Assembly: GCA_002319915.1 (NCBI GenBank)
Contig: DCFQ01000050.1
Coordinates: 4,852 to 68,851 of the forward strand
DNA from: Bacteroidales bacterium UBA1800
Lineage (GTDB): Bacteria; Bacteroidota; Bacteroidia; Bacteroidales; VadinHA17
Length of the DNA stretch: 64,000 nt
Direction: 5' to 3'
The position numbers and the translations under genes were made by a program. This document shows, one piece after another, positions 54,126 to 62,913 of this stretch. Each line of letters begins with the position of its first letter. Position 1 is the first letter of the stretch. The notes under the pieces were generated by a model, which saw nothing but the letters and a program-made list of their open reading frames with translations, was not told the DNA's origin and made no database searches.

Positions 54126-54221
54126 AGAGAAGCCGTTTCAGGATTCCCGATTTTTCATCCAGTAAAACCGCATGGAAATGGAATTGTTCACCCGGAGTCT
54201 AAAAATGCTCCTGAAAGTTAA

Positions 54222-55466
54222 TTACTTTGAGAAGTTGGCAATTTCATTGGGATATTCATCGTTGTCGATCTTCCTCTTGATTTCCTTGAAGGCCTTGATT
54301 GTATACTCCACATCCGCAAGTGAGTGGCCAGCTGTCGGAATGAGCCTGAGCATCACGACATCCCTTGGAACGACCGGGTAAATTACTACTGAGCAGAAGA
54401 CATTGAAGTTTTCCCTGAGATCATAGATCAGCTGGGTGACCTGGGTTACACCTCCTTTAAGGAATACGGGTGTTACCGGAGATTCAGTCCTCCCAAGATT
54501 GAGACCGGCTTCCTTAAGCCCTTTCTGCAGGGCCCTGACGATAGTCCAGAGGTTTTCCCTGTACTCGGGGTGAGCCTGGATCAATTCGAGTCTTTTGATT
54601 GCACCAAGGGTCATTGCCATAGGGAGCGATTTGGCGTAGATCTGCGAACGAAGGTTGTATCTAAGGTAATTTATCACCTCCTTCGTACTTGCGACGAATC
54701 CTCCGATCCCTGCCATCGACTTGGCAAATGTGGCAAAGTAGACGTCAATCTTGTCCTGGACTCCGAAGTGTTCCCCGGTACCTCTGCCGTTATTCCCCAT
54801 AGTTCCGAATCCGTGAGCATCATCAACGAGGAAACGGAAATTGTACTTGCTCTTGAGCGCGGCAATTTTGTCAAGCTTGCCCAGGTCGCCTGCCATCCCG
54901 AAGACGCCTTCGGTTATTACAAGTATTCCGCCGCCTGTTTCCTGGGTGATCCTGGTTGCCCGCTGAAGCTGCTTTTCGCAGTTTTCAATGTCATTATGCG
55001 GAAAAACGAACCGCTTGCCGATATGAAGCCTGAGCCCGTCCATGATGCAGGCGTGTGATTCCGAATCATATACGATCACGTCATGCCGGTCGACCAGTGC
55101 ATCAATGATCGATACCATCCCCTGGTAGCCGTAATTCAAAAGATATGCATCTTCCTTCTGCTCAAATTCAGATGCCATCTTCTCAAATCGCTCATGATTC
55201 GTTGTCTGCCCCGACATCATTCTTGCGCCCATGGGATATGCCAGCCCGTACTGTGCCGCAACTTCTGCATCCACCTTCCTGACTTCCGGATTATTTGCCA
55301 GGCCCAGGTAATTATTCAGGCTCCACGTAAGTACCTCTTTCCCCCTGAACATCATTCTTGGGGCAATCTCCCCCTCAAGTTTAGGAAATGCGAAATAGCC
55401 GTGAGCAAAATCCGAATACTGGCCCAGGGCCCCCTTGTTAGATTTGATCTTATCGAAAATATCCAT
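54222..55466 (-). CDS. Alpha-oxoamine synthase (serine palmitoyltransferase or cysteate acyltransferase type)
   Basis: A 414-residue PLP enzyme of fold type I that condenses an amino acid with an acyl thioester. PLP Lys249 is in YFATFAKSMAG and the cofactor Asp215 is in FLVDDAHGFG. The N-terminal SLNNYLGLANNPEV and YPMGARMMSGQTT complete the family pattern. The sequence is closer to the Bacteroidota SPT-like group than to Kbl or BioF. It probably makes the long-chain base of sphingolipids (serine donor) or sulfonolipids (cysteate donor). A TAAATTTG -7 box lies on the minus strand at 55492-55499. It diverges from bamD. Confidence 0.82.
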   Translation of the reverse strand: MDIFDKIKSNKGALGQYSDFAHGYFAFPKLEGEIAPRMMFRGKEVLTWSLNNYLGLANNPEVRKVDAEVAAQYGLAYPMGARMMSGQTTNHERFEKMASEFEQKEDAYLLNYGYQGMVSIIDALVDRHDVIVYDSESHACIMDGLRLHIGKRFVFPHNDIENCEKQLQRATRITQETGGGILVITEGVFGMAGDLGKLDKIAALKSKYNFRFLVDDAHGFGTMGNNGRGTGEHFGVQDKIDVYFATFAKSMAGIGGFVASTKEVINYLRYNLRSQIYAKSLPMAMTLGAIKRLELIQAHPEYRENLWTIVRALQKGLKEAGLNLGRTESPVTPVFLKGGVTQVTQLIYDLRENFNVFCSVVIYPVVPRDVVMLRLIPTAGHSLADVEYTIKAFKEIKRKIDNDEYPNEIANFSK

Positions 55467-55588
55467 TTGAGAAGATTTTAGAAAATTTGCACAAATTTAC
55501 ATTTTACCCGAAATTACCTGATACCTATTTATACCTAATTATTCACACGACCTCATACTGCCTATCTGAAAGATAATTATTACGTTTC

Positions 55589-55620
55589 TTTGGCTGGAAA
55601 GAAAAAAATCAATATTTTTG
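55589..55620 (+). promoter_or_regulatory. bamD operon promoter, Bacteroidota type
   Basis: TTTG (55589-55592), 20 bases, TATTTTTG (55613-55620). It matches the housekeeping consensus and lies 16 bases before the bamD start codon. It probably drives bamD through at least recN. Confidence 0.75.
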
Positions 55621-55636
55621 CGCAACATTTCGAGGT

Positions 55637-56458
55637 ATGAAGGTTAGTGTATTTTTATTATTGCTGATTCCGGTCTTGGTTAGTTCGTGCGGGGAATATG
55701 AAAAGCTGCTTAAAAGCACCGATTATGAGCTTAAAAGGGATAAGGCAAAAGAGTATTTCCAGGCAAAGCAATATGTCAAGTCATCTGAGCTTCTTGGCCA
55801 GGTCCTGCCCAGGTTCCGGGCAACCGAAGAGGCCGAAGAGCTTAACTGGATGTATGCTCAGAGCTATTTCGGGATGAAACAATATGATCTTGCTGCAGCC
55901 TATTTCAAATCGCTCATTGAACAGTACCCGTACGGGAAACATGCCGAAGACGGCACATTCCTCGGCGCACTTTGTGATTACTACCTTTCCCCCAGGGCTG
56001 AACTCGACCAGGAAAATACCAGGAACGCAATTGAAGGCTTTACTGTTTTTATAAACAGGTTCCCGTCGAGCCCAAGGGTAGAAGAAGCTAAAACCCGCAT
56101 GACTGAACTGCGGGAGAGAATGGTTGAAAAATCATACCTCAATGCCAGGCTTTATTATGATATGAAGGAATATAAAGCGGCAATTACGGCTCTTTCTAAC
56201 AGCCTTAAGGAGTTTTCAGACTCTAAGTATAGGGAGGAAATGATGTACCTGAAACTGAATTCGCTGTATCTTTACGCCGAAAACAGCTATTCGGTCAAAC
56301 AGAAGGAAAGATACCAGGCAACCCTCGATGAATATTATTCCTTCTTGGAGGAGTTCCCGCAAAGCAAGTTTTCAAAGGAAGTAAAGAAGATATATCAGGA
56401 TACGGCCAGGTTTCTGAAAATTGAAAATACAGCCGACAGCCTGATCAATAAGAAGTAA
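55637..56458 (+). CDS. bamD: Outer-membrane protein assembly factor BamD
   Basis: Lipoprotein of the BAM complex that inserts beta-barrels into the outer membrane. The signal ends in LVSSC, giving lipidated Cys18. TPR repeats fill most of the 273 residues (LNWMYAQSYFGMKQYDLAAAYFKSLIEQYPYGKHAED is the first clear pair). YEKLLKSTDYELKRDKAKEYF at the N-terminus is typical of Bacteroidota BamD. First gene of the bamD-rpoZ-coaBC-porD-recN cluster. Confidence 0.94.
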   Translation: MKVSVFLLLLIPVLVSSCGEYEKLLKSTDYELKRDKAKEYFQAKQYVKSSELLGQVLPRFRATEEAEELNWMYAQSYFGMKQYDLAAAYFKSLIEQYPYGKHAEDGTFLGALCDYYLSPRAELDQENTRNAIEGFTVFINRFPSSPRVEEAKTRMTELRERMVEKSYLNARLYYDMKEYKAAITALSNSLKEFSDSKYREEMMYLKLNSLYLYAENSYSVKQKERYQATLDEYYSFLEEFPQSKFSKEVKKIYQDTARFLKIENTADSLINKK

Positions 56459-56477
56459 AAAGAAGGGAAAAACGATT

Positions 56478-56816
56478 ATGGATTACAGAAAATCTGTTGC
56501 ACCTACATCTACGGTTACCAGGAATATGGACGATCTGACCACCGACACTACCAATACCTACGAAACCGTGATCATTGTTGCAAGAAGGGCAAACCAGATA
56601 GCAGTTGAGATGAAGCAGGAACTCAATAAGAAGCTGGAGGAATTTGCATCCTATACCGACAACCTTGAAGAGGTCTTCGAAAACCGGGAACAGATAGAGA
56701 TATCAAAATTCTACGAGCGTCTTCCGAAACCGACCCTGATCGCATTGCAGGAGCTGGAAGAGGATAAAATATTCTGGAGAAACCCTGATACAGGATCGAG
56801 CAAAGGCAAAATTTAG
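56478..56816 (+). CDS. rpoZ: RNA polymerase omega subunit (RpoZ/Rpb6-like)
   Basis: A 112-residue omega homologue of the Bacteroidota type, helping assembly of RNA polymerase by clamping beta-prime. The conserved segment NTYETVIIVARRANQIAVEMKQELNKKLEEF matches the Rpb6/omega fold. It begins 19 bases after bamD and ends 5 bases before coaBC, in the order usual for the phylum. Confidence 0.9.
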   Translation: MDYRKSVAPTSTVTRNMDDLTTDTTNTYETVIIVARRANQIAVEMKQELNKKLEEFASYTDNLEEVFENREQIEISKFYERLPKPTLIALQELEEDKIFWRNPDTGSSKGKI

Positions 56817-56821
56817 CTTTA

Positions 56822-57403
56822 ATGCTGAAAGGCAAGAAAATACTTGTCGGAGTAACCGGCGGTATTGCCGCTTACAAAACCGCAACCGTTGTACGGCTTC
56901 TGGTCAAGGATGGAGCCGAGGTGAGGGTGATCATGACCGATCATGCCAAAGATTTCGTTACTCCACTGACGTTTTCAACGCTTTCGGGCAACCCCGTGCT
57001 TATCGATTTCTTCAACCGGGAGAACGGAAGCTGGAACAGTCATGTTGACCTGGGCATCTGGGCCGAACTGTTCCTTATCGCCCCGGCTACCGCAAACACG
57101 ATTGCAAAAATGGCCAGTGGAGTGGCTGATAACCTGCTCCTCACATCCTATCTGTCAGCCCGCTGTCCGGTGGTCATTGCTCCTTCTATGGACATGGACA
57201 TGCTCGGACACAAGGCAACACAGGAGAATCTCAGGAAATTAAGCTCGTACGGGAACAGCATACTTGATGCACCATCAGGAGAGCTGGCCAGCGGGCTTTC
57301 AGGCAAGGGCAGGATGGCCGAACCTGAGGATATTGCCACGTTTATCCGCAGCTGGTTCTCTAAAAAAAAAACTTTGAGCACCTTAAGGGACTTAAAGTCC
57401 TGA
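56822..57403 (+). CDS. coaBC: CoaBC, N-terminal CoaC domain (phosphopantothenoylcysteine decarboxylase); frame breaks downstream
   Basis: Flavoprotein half of the bifunctional coenzyme A enzyme; it decarboxylates 4'-phosphopantothenoylcysteine. Seen are GVTGGIAAYKTATVVRLL, HVDLGIWAELFLIAPATANTIAKMASGVADNLL and the PSMDMDM segment. The active-site cysteine is probably in SARCPVVIAPSMD. The frame stays on until about residue 180 (FIRSWFSKKK) and then runs into an unrelated tail with a stop at 57401-57403. The second half of the enzyme continues in the -1 frame, so the protein is normally one chain of about 400 residues. Confidence 0.88.
   Translation: MLKGKKILVGVTGGIAAYKTATVVRLLVKDGAEVRVIMTDHAKDFVTPLTFSTLSGNPVLIDFFNRENGSWNSHVDLGIWAELFLIAPATANTIAKMASGVADNLLLTSYLSARCPVVIAPSMDMDMLGHKATQENLRKLSSYGNSILDAPSGELASGLSGKGRMAEPEDIATFIRSWFSKKKTLSTLRDLKS
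57361..57372 (+). other. A10 run at the coaBC frame break; possible slippery site
   Basis: Ten A residues (57362-57371) lie where the CoaC frame ends and the CoaB frame opens. The CoaB frame reads KKNFEHLKGLKVLINAGPT from here on with no break. A -1 ribosomal slip, or one extra A from polymerase slippage, would join the halves into one enzyme. A missing A in the sequence is the plain alternative. Confidence 0.6.
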
Positions 57404-57438
57404 TCAATGCCGGTCCCACCCTTGAACCCATCGATCCG

Positions 57439-58041
57439 GTGCGATACATCAGCAACTTCTCCACAGGCAAAATGGGAATCGCGCTCGCCGAGGCTGCTGC
57501 CTCTTTTGGCGCCAGCGTCGACCTTGTCCTTGGACCGGTAAGCATAATGCCTGCAGAACCGGCGATCAATGTCATAAGAGTCACAACGGCTGAAACCATG
57601 AAGGATGAATGTCTTTCAAGGTTCCCGGAGTGCGATGTCGCAATCCTGGCAGCTGCAGTCGCTGACTTCACCCCGGTCTCAGCCGGAACCGCGAAAATGA
57701 AAAGAGGCGACGGTGAGCTTGTTCTCCGCCTGAAACCGACAGCCGACATCGCCGGATCGATGGGGAAGATCAAGAAAAGCTCCCAGGTACTTGCAGGATT
57801 TGCCCTGGAAACTGATGACGGGATCGTGAACGCCACCGCGAAGCTGAAAAGGAAGAAACTTGATTTTATCGTGCTTAATTCCCTTGGCGATGAGGGGGCA
57901 GGATTCGGCTATGATACCAACAGGATCACCATAATTGATAAAAACAATAATATTGATAAATTTGAGTTGAAATCTAAGGAGGAAGCAGCCAGGGATATCC
58001 TTGAAAAAGTTGTTTCAATCCTTCGACATCGTGCTGAATGA
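57439..58041 (+). CDS. coaBC: CoaBC, C-terminal CoaB domain (phosphopantothenate-cysteine ligase)
   Basis: Ligase half of CoaBC. Its true N-terminal part lies upstream of the only nearby start (GTG at 57439): the conserved GPTLEPIDPVRYISNFSTGKMG begins at about 57411, in frame but with no start codon before it. From there the domain runs intact, with AILAAAVADFTP, GFALETDDG and LDFIVLNSLGDEGAGFGYDTN. An independent protein starting at 57439 would lose a core nucleotide-binding motif, so it is almost surely the second half of a frameshifted or slip-read coaBC. It overlaps porD by four bases. Confidence 0.85.
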   Translation: MRYISNFSTGKMGIALAEAAASFGASVDLVLGPVSIMPAEPAINVIRVTTAETMKDECLSRFPECDVAILAAAVADFTPVSAGTAKMKRGDGELVLRLKPTADIAGSMGKIKKSSQVLAGFALETDDGIVNATAKLKRKKLDFIVLNSLGDEGAGFGYDTNRITIIDKNNNIDKFELKSKEEAARDILEKVVSILRHRAE

Positions 58042-58964
58042 GATCTATTAACTACATAAAATTTGCCTTCCTGATGCTGTCTTTGGCTATCGTGCAGCAT
58101 GCAGGTTCCCAGGAACTGAACTGTAATGTGCAGATCTCTGCACAAAAGATCCAGGGTTCCAATCGCGAGGTGTTCGAATCGATGCAGAAGGATATCTATG
58201 AGTTCATGAACAACACAATATGGACCAACCATGTTTTCACTTATGCCGAAAGGATCGACTGCAACATGCTTATAACGCTTACCGACCAGCTTTCTGCCGA
58301 TGAATTCAAGGGGACCATTCAGATACAGCTCCGGAGGCCGGTGTTCAATACTACCTATAATTCCACAATGCTGAATTTTGTCGACAATAACTTTCAGTTC
58401 AGGTACGTGGAGTTCCAACCACTTGAGTTCGATCCAAATACTTACCGGTCAAACCTTGTATCCGTCCTCGGATACTATGCTTATTTGATACTGGGATTTG
58501 ATTATGACTCCTTCTCGCCGCTTGGCGGGACCGAATTTTTCCAGGTGGCCGAAAAGATTGTGACCAATGCCCAAAATGCTTCGGAAGCAGGGTGGAAGCC
58601 GTATGACGGTTCCAGGAATAAAAACCGGTACTGGCTTGTAAAGAACCTTCTTGATAAACAGTATGAAGGTGTCAGAAGGTTCATATATGAGTATGATATA
58701 AACGGTCTCGACAGGATGGAATCGAGAGCTTCCGAAGCCAGGACCAATATCGTTGAGAGCCTCAGGCTTATCCAGGAAGTTTTCAGACGGAGGCCTGATC
58801 CATATATGTACCTGATCCAGATCGTGATGGAATCTAAATCCGACGAGCTCATAAATATCTTCTCGGGGGCATTCCCTGAAGAAAAAGGCCGTGTGGTCGA
58901 GATACTTACCGAAATAGATTCCGGGAACAAGACGAAATACGAAAAGATAACCTCTGCCAGCTAA
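58038..58964 (+). CDS. porD: DUF4835 protein, type IX secretion-associated (PorD-like)
   Basis: A 308-residue exported protein; the signal peptide is about residues 1-24 (QHAGSQ). Family features are ELNCNVQISAQKIQGSNREVFESMQKDIYEFMNNTIWT and the block YYAYLILGFDYDSFSPLGGTEFFQVAEKIV. DUF4835 proteins are annotated as PorD of the type IX secretion machinery, a link I recall rather than show. The presence of a T9SS-like tail at 22547-24769 agrees with an active system. It starts four bases inside coaBC and ends 12 bases before recN. Confidence 0.85.
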   Translation: MRSINYIKFAFLMLSLAIVQHAGSQELNCNVQISAQKIQGSNREVFESMQKDIYEFMNNTIWTNHVFTYAERIDCNMLITLTDQLSADEFKGTIQIQLRRPVFNTTYNSTMLNFVDNNFQFRYVEFQPLEFDPNTYRSNLVSVLGYYAYLILGFDYDSFSPLGGTEFFQVAEKIVTNAQNASEAGWKPYDGSRNKNRYWLVKNLLDKQYEGVRRFIYEYDINGLDRMESRASEARTNIVESLRLIQEVFRRRPDPYMYLIQIVMESKSDELINIFSGAFPEEKGRVVEILTEIDSGNKTKYEKITSAS

Positions 58965-58976
58965 TCCGGGGTAATT

Positions 58977-60644
58977 ATGCTATCTAAGCTCTCTGTACGC
59001 AATTATGCGCTCATAAAGGAACTTGACCTGGAACTGGGTACGGGACTTACGATTATCACAGGTGAGACCGGGGCTGGAAAATCGATACTTCTCGGCGCGC
59101 TATCGCTTATCCTGGGCGCCAGGGCTGATTCGGCCGTTCTGCTCGACAAGGAGGAAAAGTGCGTAGTCGAGGGTGCATTTGATATCAGGGATTATGAGCT
59201 CGAAGAGTTCTTCAGTTCCAATGACCTCGATTATGAGCCGGTCTCGATCCTCAGGAGGGAAATTAATCCTGCCGGTAAATCCAGGGCATTTGTGAATGAT
59301 ACTCCCGTAACGGTCAATGTTCTTAAGGAGCTTGGCGAAAAGCTGATCGATATCCACTCACAGCACCAGACCCTGATGCTTAATGACAACCGCTTTCAGA
59401 TCAGTATAATAGATTCATTTACAGGGAACTCTGCAATAAGGAACGACTACCGGCTTTCATACCTGAATTACAGGAAGCTTCTGAAGCAGTACGATGAGCT
59501 CAGGGAACGGGCTGACAGGAATAAAGCCGATCTCGAGTATTACAGGTTCCAGTATGCCCAGCTTGAAGAGGCAAAGCTCAGAAACGGGGAGCAGGAGGAG
59601 CTTGAGAAGGAACAGGAGCTTCTTGACCACGCAGAGGAGATCAAAAGCATCCTTTCATCTTCATCGCGTATATTCTCAGGAGATGAGATATCTGTGGTTT
59701 CGATGCTAAGGGAGATCAGGACAAACCTGGGCAGGATAGGCAAGCTGCTGCCTTCGGGTGAGAGCCTGGTGGCCAGGCTTGAATCAGCCTATATCGAGAT
59801 CGATGACCTTGCAGCAGAGGTCGACCGGCTTGCCGGGAACATTGAATTTGACCCTGACAGGCTGAAAACCATCAGCAACAGGCTAGATACCCTGTATTCA
59901 CTCATTCAGAAGCACCGTGTAAAGGACTGCGCGGAGCTTATCACCAGGATGACAGAAATTGGGAACATCATCGGCTCCATCGTCACGGGCGATGAGAGAC
60001 TCGCCGGACTCGAAAAGGAGCTTGACACGGAAAAATCGAAACTGGCATCGCTTGCAACGGAAATCTCAGGATCACGCAGGAAAGCGCTTAAAGAGATCGA
60101 GCTCAGGGTCGAAGGGCTTCTGAAACAGCTTGGCATGCCAAATGCCAGGTTCAGGATAGTGCTTTCCCCGACGAAAGACTTCACTCCGTCAGGAACAGAT
60201 GCTGCTGATTTTCTGTTCTCGGCAAACCGGCAGGTTGAACCCGAAAGCCTGTCAAAAACCGCCTCGGGAGGAGAATTGTCAAGAGTGATGCTGAGCCTGA
60301 AGTCGTTGCTGTCGCAGAACAATAACCTGCCGACAATCATTTTTGATGAAATAGATTCCGGGGTCTCCGGGGAGGTGGCTGACAAGGTTGGCCAGATATT
60401 GTCGGGAATGGGCAGGTATATGCAGGTAGTTAATATCACCCACCTTCCCCAGGTGGCAGCCCGTGGGAAAAGACACTTTCATGTTTATAAGGTGGACGCC
60501 GGCGATTCAACAATTACAAGCATCAAATTGTTGTCACAGAAGGAGAGGCTTCTGGAGGTGGCGCGCCTGTTAAGCGGAAGTGAAGTTACCGAAACAGCCA
60601 TAAGGAACGCAGGCGAGCTTCTTAAAGCCGGAGCAGTTGAATAA
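58977..60644 (+). CDS. recN: DNA repair protein RecN
   Basis: SMC-like ATPase acting in double-strand-break repair. Walker A is GETGAGKS (residues 29-36). Two coiled-coil arms occupy about 155-225 and 290-375. The C-terminal half carries the ABC signature ASGGELSRVMLSLK and Walker B TIIFDEIDSGVSG. At 555 residues the length is typical. It ends the compact bamD-recN cluster; fabI follows 41 bases later. Confidence 0.96.
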   Translation: MLSKLSVRNYALIKELDLELGTGLTIITGETGAGKSILLGALSLILGARADSAVLLDKEEKCVVEGAFDIRDYELEEFFSSNDLDYEPVSILRREINPAGKSRAFVNDTPVTVNVLKELGEKLIDIHSQHQTLMLNDNRFQISIIDSFTGNSAIRNDYRLSYLNYRKLLKQYDELRERADRNKADLEYYRFQYAQLEEAKLRNGEQEELEKEQELLDHAEEIKSILSSSSRIFSGDEISVVSMLREIRTNLGRIGKLLPSGESLVARLESAYIEIDDLAAEVDRLAGNIEFDPDRLKTISNRLDTLYSLIQKHRVKDCAELITRMTEIGNIIGSIVTGDERLAGLEKELDTEKSKLASLATEISGSRRKALKEIELRVEGLLKQLGMPNARFRIVLSPTKDFTPSGTDAADFLFSANRQVEPESLSKTASGGELSRVMLSLKSLLSQNNNLPTIIFDEIDSGVSGEVADKVGQILSGMGRYMQVVNITHLPQVAARGKRHFHVYKVDAGDSTITSIKLLSQKERLLEVARLLSGSEVTETAIRNAGELLKAGAVE

Positions 60645-60685
60645 TTAGCATTATAAGATTACCTGGACAATTCACAGAATATAAT

Positions 60686-61516
60686 ATGGACGGAGCTCTT
60701 TTAAAAGGGAAGAAAGGAATAATATTCGGGGCGCTTAACGAGAAGTCGATTGCATGGCATGTCGCTCTCAGATCGTGGCAGCATGGGGCTGAGATCATAC
60801 TTACAAACTCCCCTGTCGCCGTAAGGATGGGAACTATCGGCGAACTCGCCGAAAAGACCGGAAGCAAAGTGATCCCGGCAGACGCCACAAGCATGGAGGA
60901 CATTGAAAAGCTCATTGAGGAGAGCATGGATATTTTCGGGGGGAAGTTCGACTTCATCCTTCACTCTATCGGCATGTCTCCGAACGTGAGGAAGGACATA
61001 CCCTATGAGCAGACCAATTACCCTAATATGCTTAAGACCTTCGATATTTCCGCCCTCAGCTTTCACAGGATCCTGCAGACTGCCTATAAATACGATGCAA
61101 TAAATGAATGGGGTTCGGTGGTCGCACTCTCATACGTTGCAGCACAGAGAACACTTACCGGGTACAACGATATGGGCGATGCAAAAGCCCTTCTCGAGTC
61201 AATTGCCAGGTCGTTCGGCTATATTTACGGCAGGGACAGGAAGGTGAGGATAAATACCATTTCCCAGTCTCCCACGCCAACAACCGCGGGAAGCGGTGTT
61301 CACGGGATGGAATCCCTTCTCGATTTCTCAGACAGGATGTCGCCCCTTGGAAATGCAACTGCGGAGGAGTGCGCTGATTACTGTGTTGTCCTTTTCTCCA
61401 ATCTTACCCGGAAAGTCACGATGCAGAACCTCTATCACGACGGAGGCTTTTCGAGCATGGGAATGAGCCTTAAGGCGATTGAACAATATAAAAAGAGCTT
61501 CGAAGAGTGTCCCTGA
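60686..61516 (+). CDS. fabI: Enoyl-[acyl-carrier-protein] reductase (NADH), FabI
   Basis: Final reduction step of each fatty-acid elongation round. A 276-residue SDR-fold enzyme. The N-terminal GKKGIIFGALNEKSIAWHVA replaces the classical glycine-rich motif as in FabI. HSIGMSP marks the cofactor pocket, and the catalytic pair is in YNDMGDAKALLE (Tyr-x6-Lys). The substrate loop TPTTAGSGV is intact. Start is unambiguous. Likely co-transcribed with recN or from a promoter in the short gap. Confidence 0.95.
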   Translation: MDGALLKGKKGIIFGALNEKSIAWHVALRSWQHGAEIILTNSPVAVRMGTIGELAEKTGSKVIPADATSMEDIEKLIEESMDIFGGKFDFILHSIGMSPNVRKDIPYEQTNYPNMLKTFDISALSFHRILQTAYKYDAINEWGSVVALSYVAAQRTLTGYNDMGDAKALLESIARSFGYIYGRDRKVRINTISQSPTPTTAGSGVHGMESLLDFSDRMSPLGNATAEECADYCVVLFSNLTRKVTMQNLYHDGGFSSMGMSLKAIEQYKKSFEECP

Positions 61517-61591
61517 TAAGTAAAAAAGCTTACACCGGATAGTATAAATACCTCTTTTTCGAACGGTCAGAAAATCTGTAGGTTATTTGTA

Positions 61592-61599
61592 TAAATTTG
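61592..61599 (+). promoter_or_regulatory. Possible -7 element of the DUF819 gene
   Basis: TAAATTTG matches the -7 consensus 25 bases before the ATG at 61624. No clear -33 box is found. It argues against the upstream TTG at 61597 as the start. Confidence 0.4.
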
Positions 61600-61623
61600 G
61601 TTGAACCTATTCCTGACCTCAAT

Positions 61624-62913
61624 ATGAATCTGATACTCCTGATCCTGGTTTATATCACATTACCTGTGATTCTGATATGGCTTACCATCAAGTATTCTTT
61701 CTTTAAAAAGCTTGGCTCGGTAGTATTGGCCTATGCCCTTGGGATTATTATCGCCAACATAGGGATACTGCCCAAAGCCAGTGACGCATTTCTCAGGGAA
61801 ACGGTCGGGAAAGACAGGGCTTATGTTCCAAAACAGGAAGCCGCCGGGTTATATACAACCGGCACTTTTACCCAAAAAGATGTAACCGCCAACAATATCG
61901 CCTCAATTCAGGATAGTGTTCAGTCTGCCTTAATACCTCTTGCTTTGTCACTGATACTTTTCTCCCTCAGTGTGAGGAGATGGCTGAAGTTCTCAGGGAA
62001 AGGATTCCTGTCAATGATACTTGCCCTGATATCCGTAAGCATAATAGTTGCCACCGGATATCTGTTATTCGGTGAAAAAGTCGCTGAAGGAAATAAGGTG
62101 GCCGGAATGCTTATCGGAACTTATACCGGCGGATCAATAAATATGGCTGCACTGGCGATAGCTCTGAAAGTCCAGCCCCATACATTCATCATGACCAATA
62201 CTTATGATATGATTATTGGCGGAATTACCATACTGTTTTTCATTACAGCCGGCCCGAGATTCTTCAGGTTTTTCCTTCCGCCATTTAAAGCCGATATCTC
62301 CAGGGACTCTGAAAACCTTGATATCAAACAAATGGAAAAACAGATGGCTGAAGATTTTGATGACTATTCGGGAATTTTCAGGAAGGGAATCATTTTACCT
62401 CTTATCGGCGCATTGGGTTTATCAATACTTATATTCGGGATTGGAATAGGTGTTTATCTTCTTCTTCCAAAAGTATCACCGACGATCTCAATAATTCTTA
62501 CGGTAACAACCCTTGGAGTGGCAGCCTCCTTTATCCCTAAGATAAGGAATATCAAAAAGTCGTATCAGCTCGGGATGTACTTTATAACCGCATTTTCGCT
62601 TGTAATCGCTTCAAGATGCGACCTGTCAGTGTTCTTCCAGATAAGGTATATTTACATTCTTCTGTTCGTTACCTGGGCATACTTCGGTTCATTAATCCTG
62701 CACTGTTTCCTTTCCTGGATCTTCAAGGTTGATGCAGATGATTTCCTGGTCACAACGACAGGATTTGTCTATTCTCCACCGTTTGTACCGATGGTCGCAG
62801 CAGCACTCAAGAACAGGGACGTTATCCTGACTGGCCTGGCCACCGGTATCATCGGATGGATTGTTGGCAATTACCTTGGTGTGATCTTTAGTGTTTGGCT
62901 GGGTAAGATTTAA
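61624..62913 (+). CDS. DUF819 family integral membrane protein
   Basis: About 429 residues from the ATG at 61624; an in-frame TTG at 61597 overlaps a promoter-like box and is unlikely. Ten or more hydrophobic helices fill the sequence. GTYTGGSINMAALAIALKV and VTTTGFVYSPPFVPMVAAALKNRDVILTGLATGIIGWIVGNYLG are characteristic of DUF819 (YjcL-like) proteins. The family resembles secondary carriers with an inverted repeat; no substrate is known to me. Its last four bases overlap the convergent Omp85-like gene. Confidence 0.85.
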   Translation: MNLILLILVYITLPVILIWLTIKYSFFKKLGSVVLAYALGIIIANIGILPKASDAFLRETVGKDRAYVPKQEAAGLYTTGTFTQKDVTANNIASIQDSVQSALIPLALSLILFSLSVRRWLKFSGKGFLSMILALISVSIIVATGYLLFGEKVAEGNKVAGMLIGTYTGGSINMAALAIALKVQPHTFIMTNTYDMIIGGITILFFITAGPRFFRFFLPPFKADISRDSENLDIKQMEKQMAEDFDDYSGIFRKGIILPLIGALGLSILIFGIGIGVYLLLPKVSPTISIILTVTTLGVAASFIPKIRNIKKSYQLGMYFITAFSLVIASRCDLSVFFQIRYIYILLFVTWAYFGSLILHCFLSWIFKVDADDFLVTTTGFVYSPPFVPMVAAALKNRDVILTGLATGIIGWIVGNYLGVIFSVWLGKI

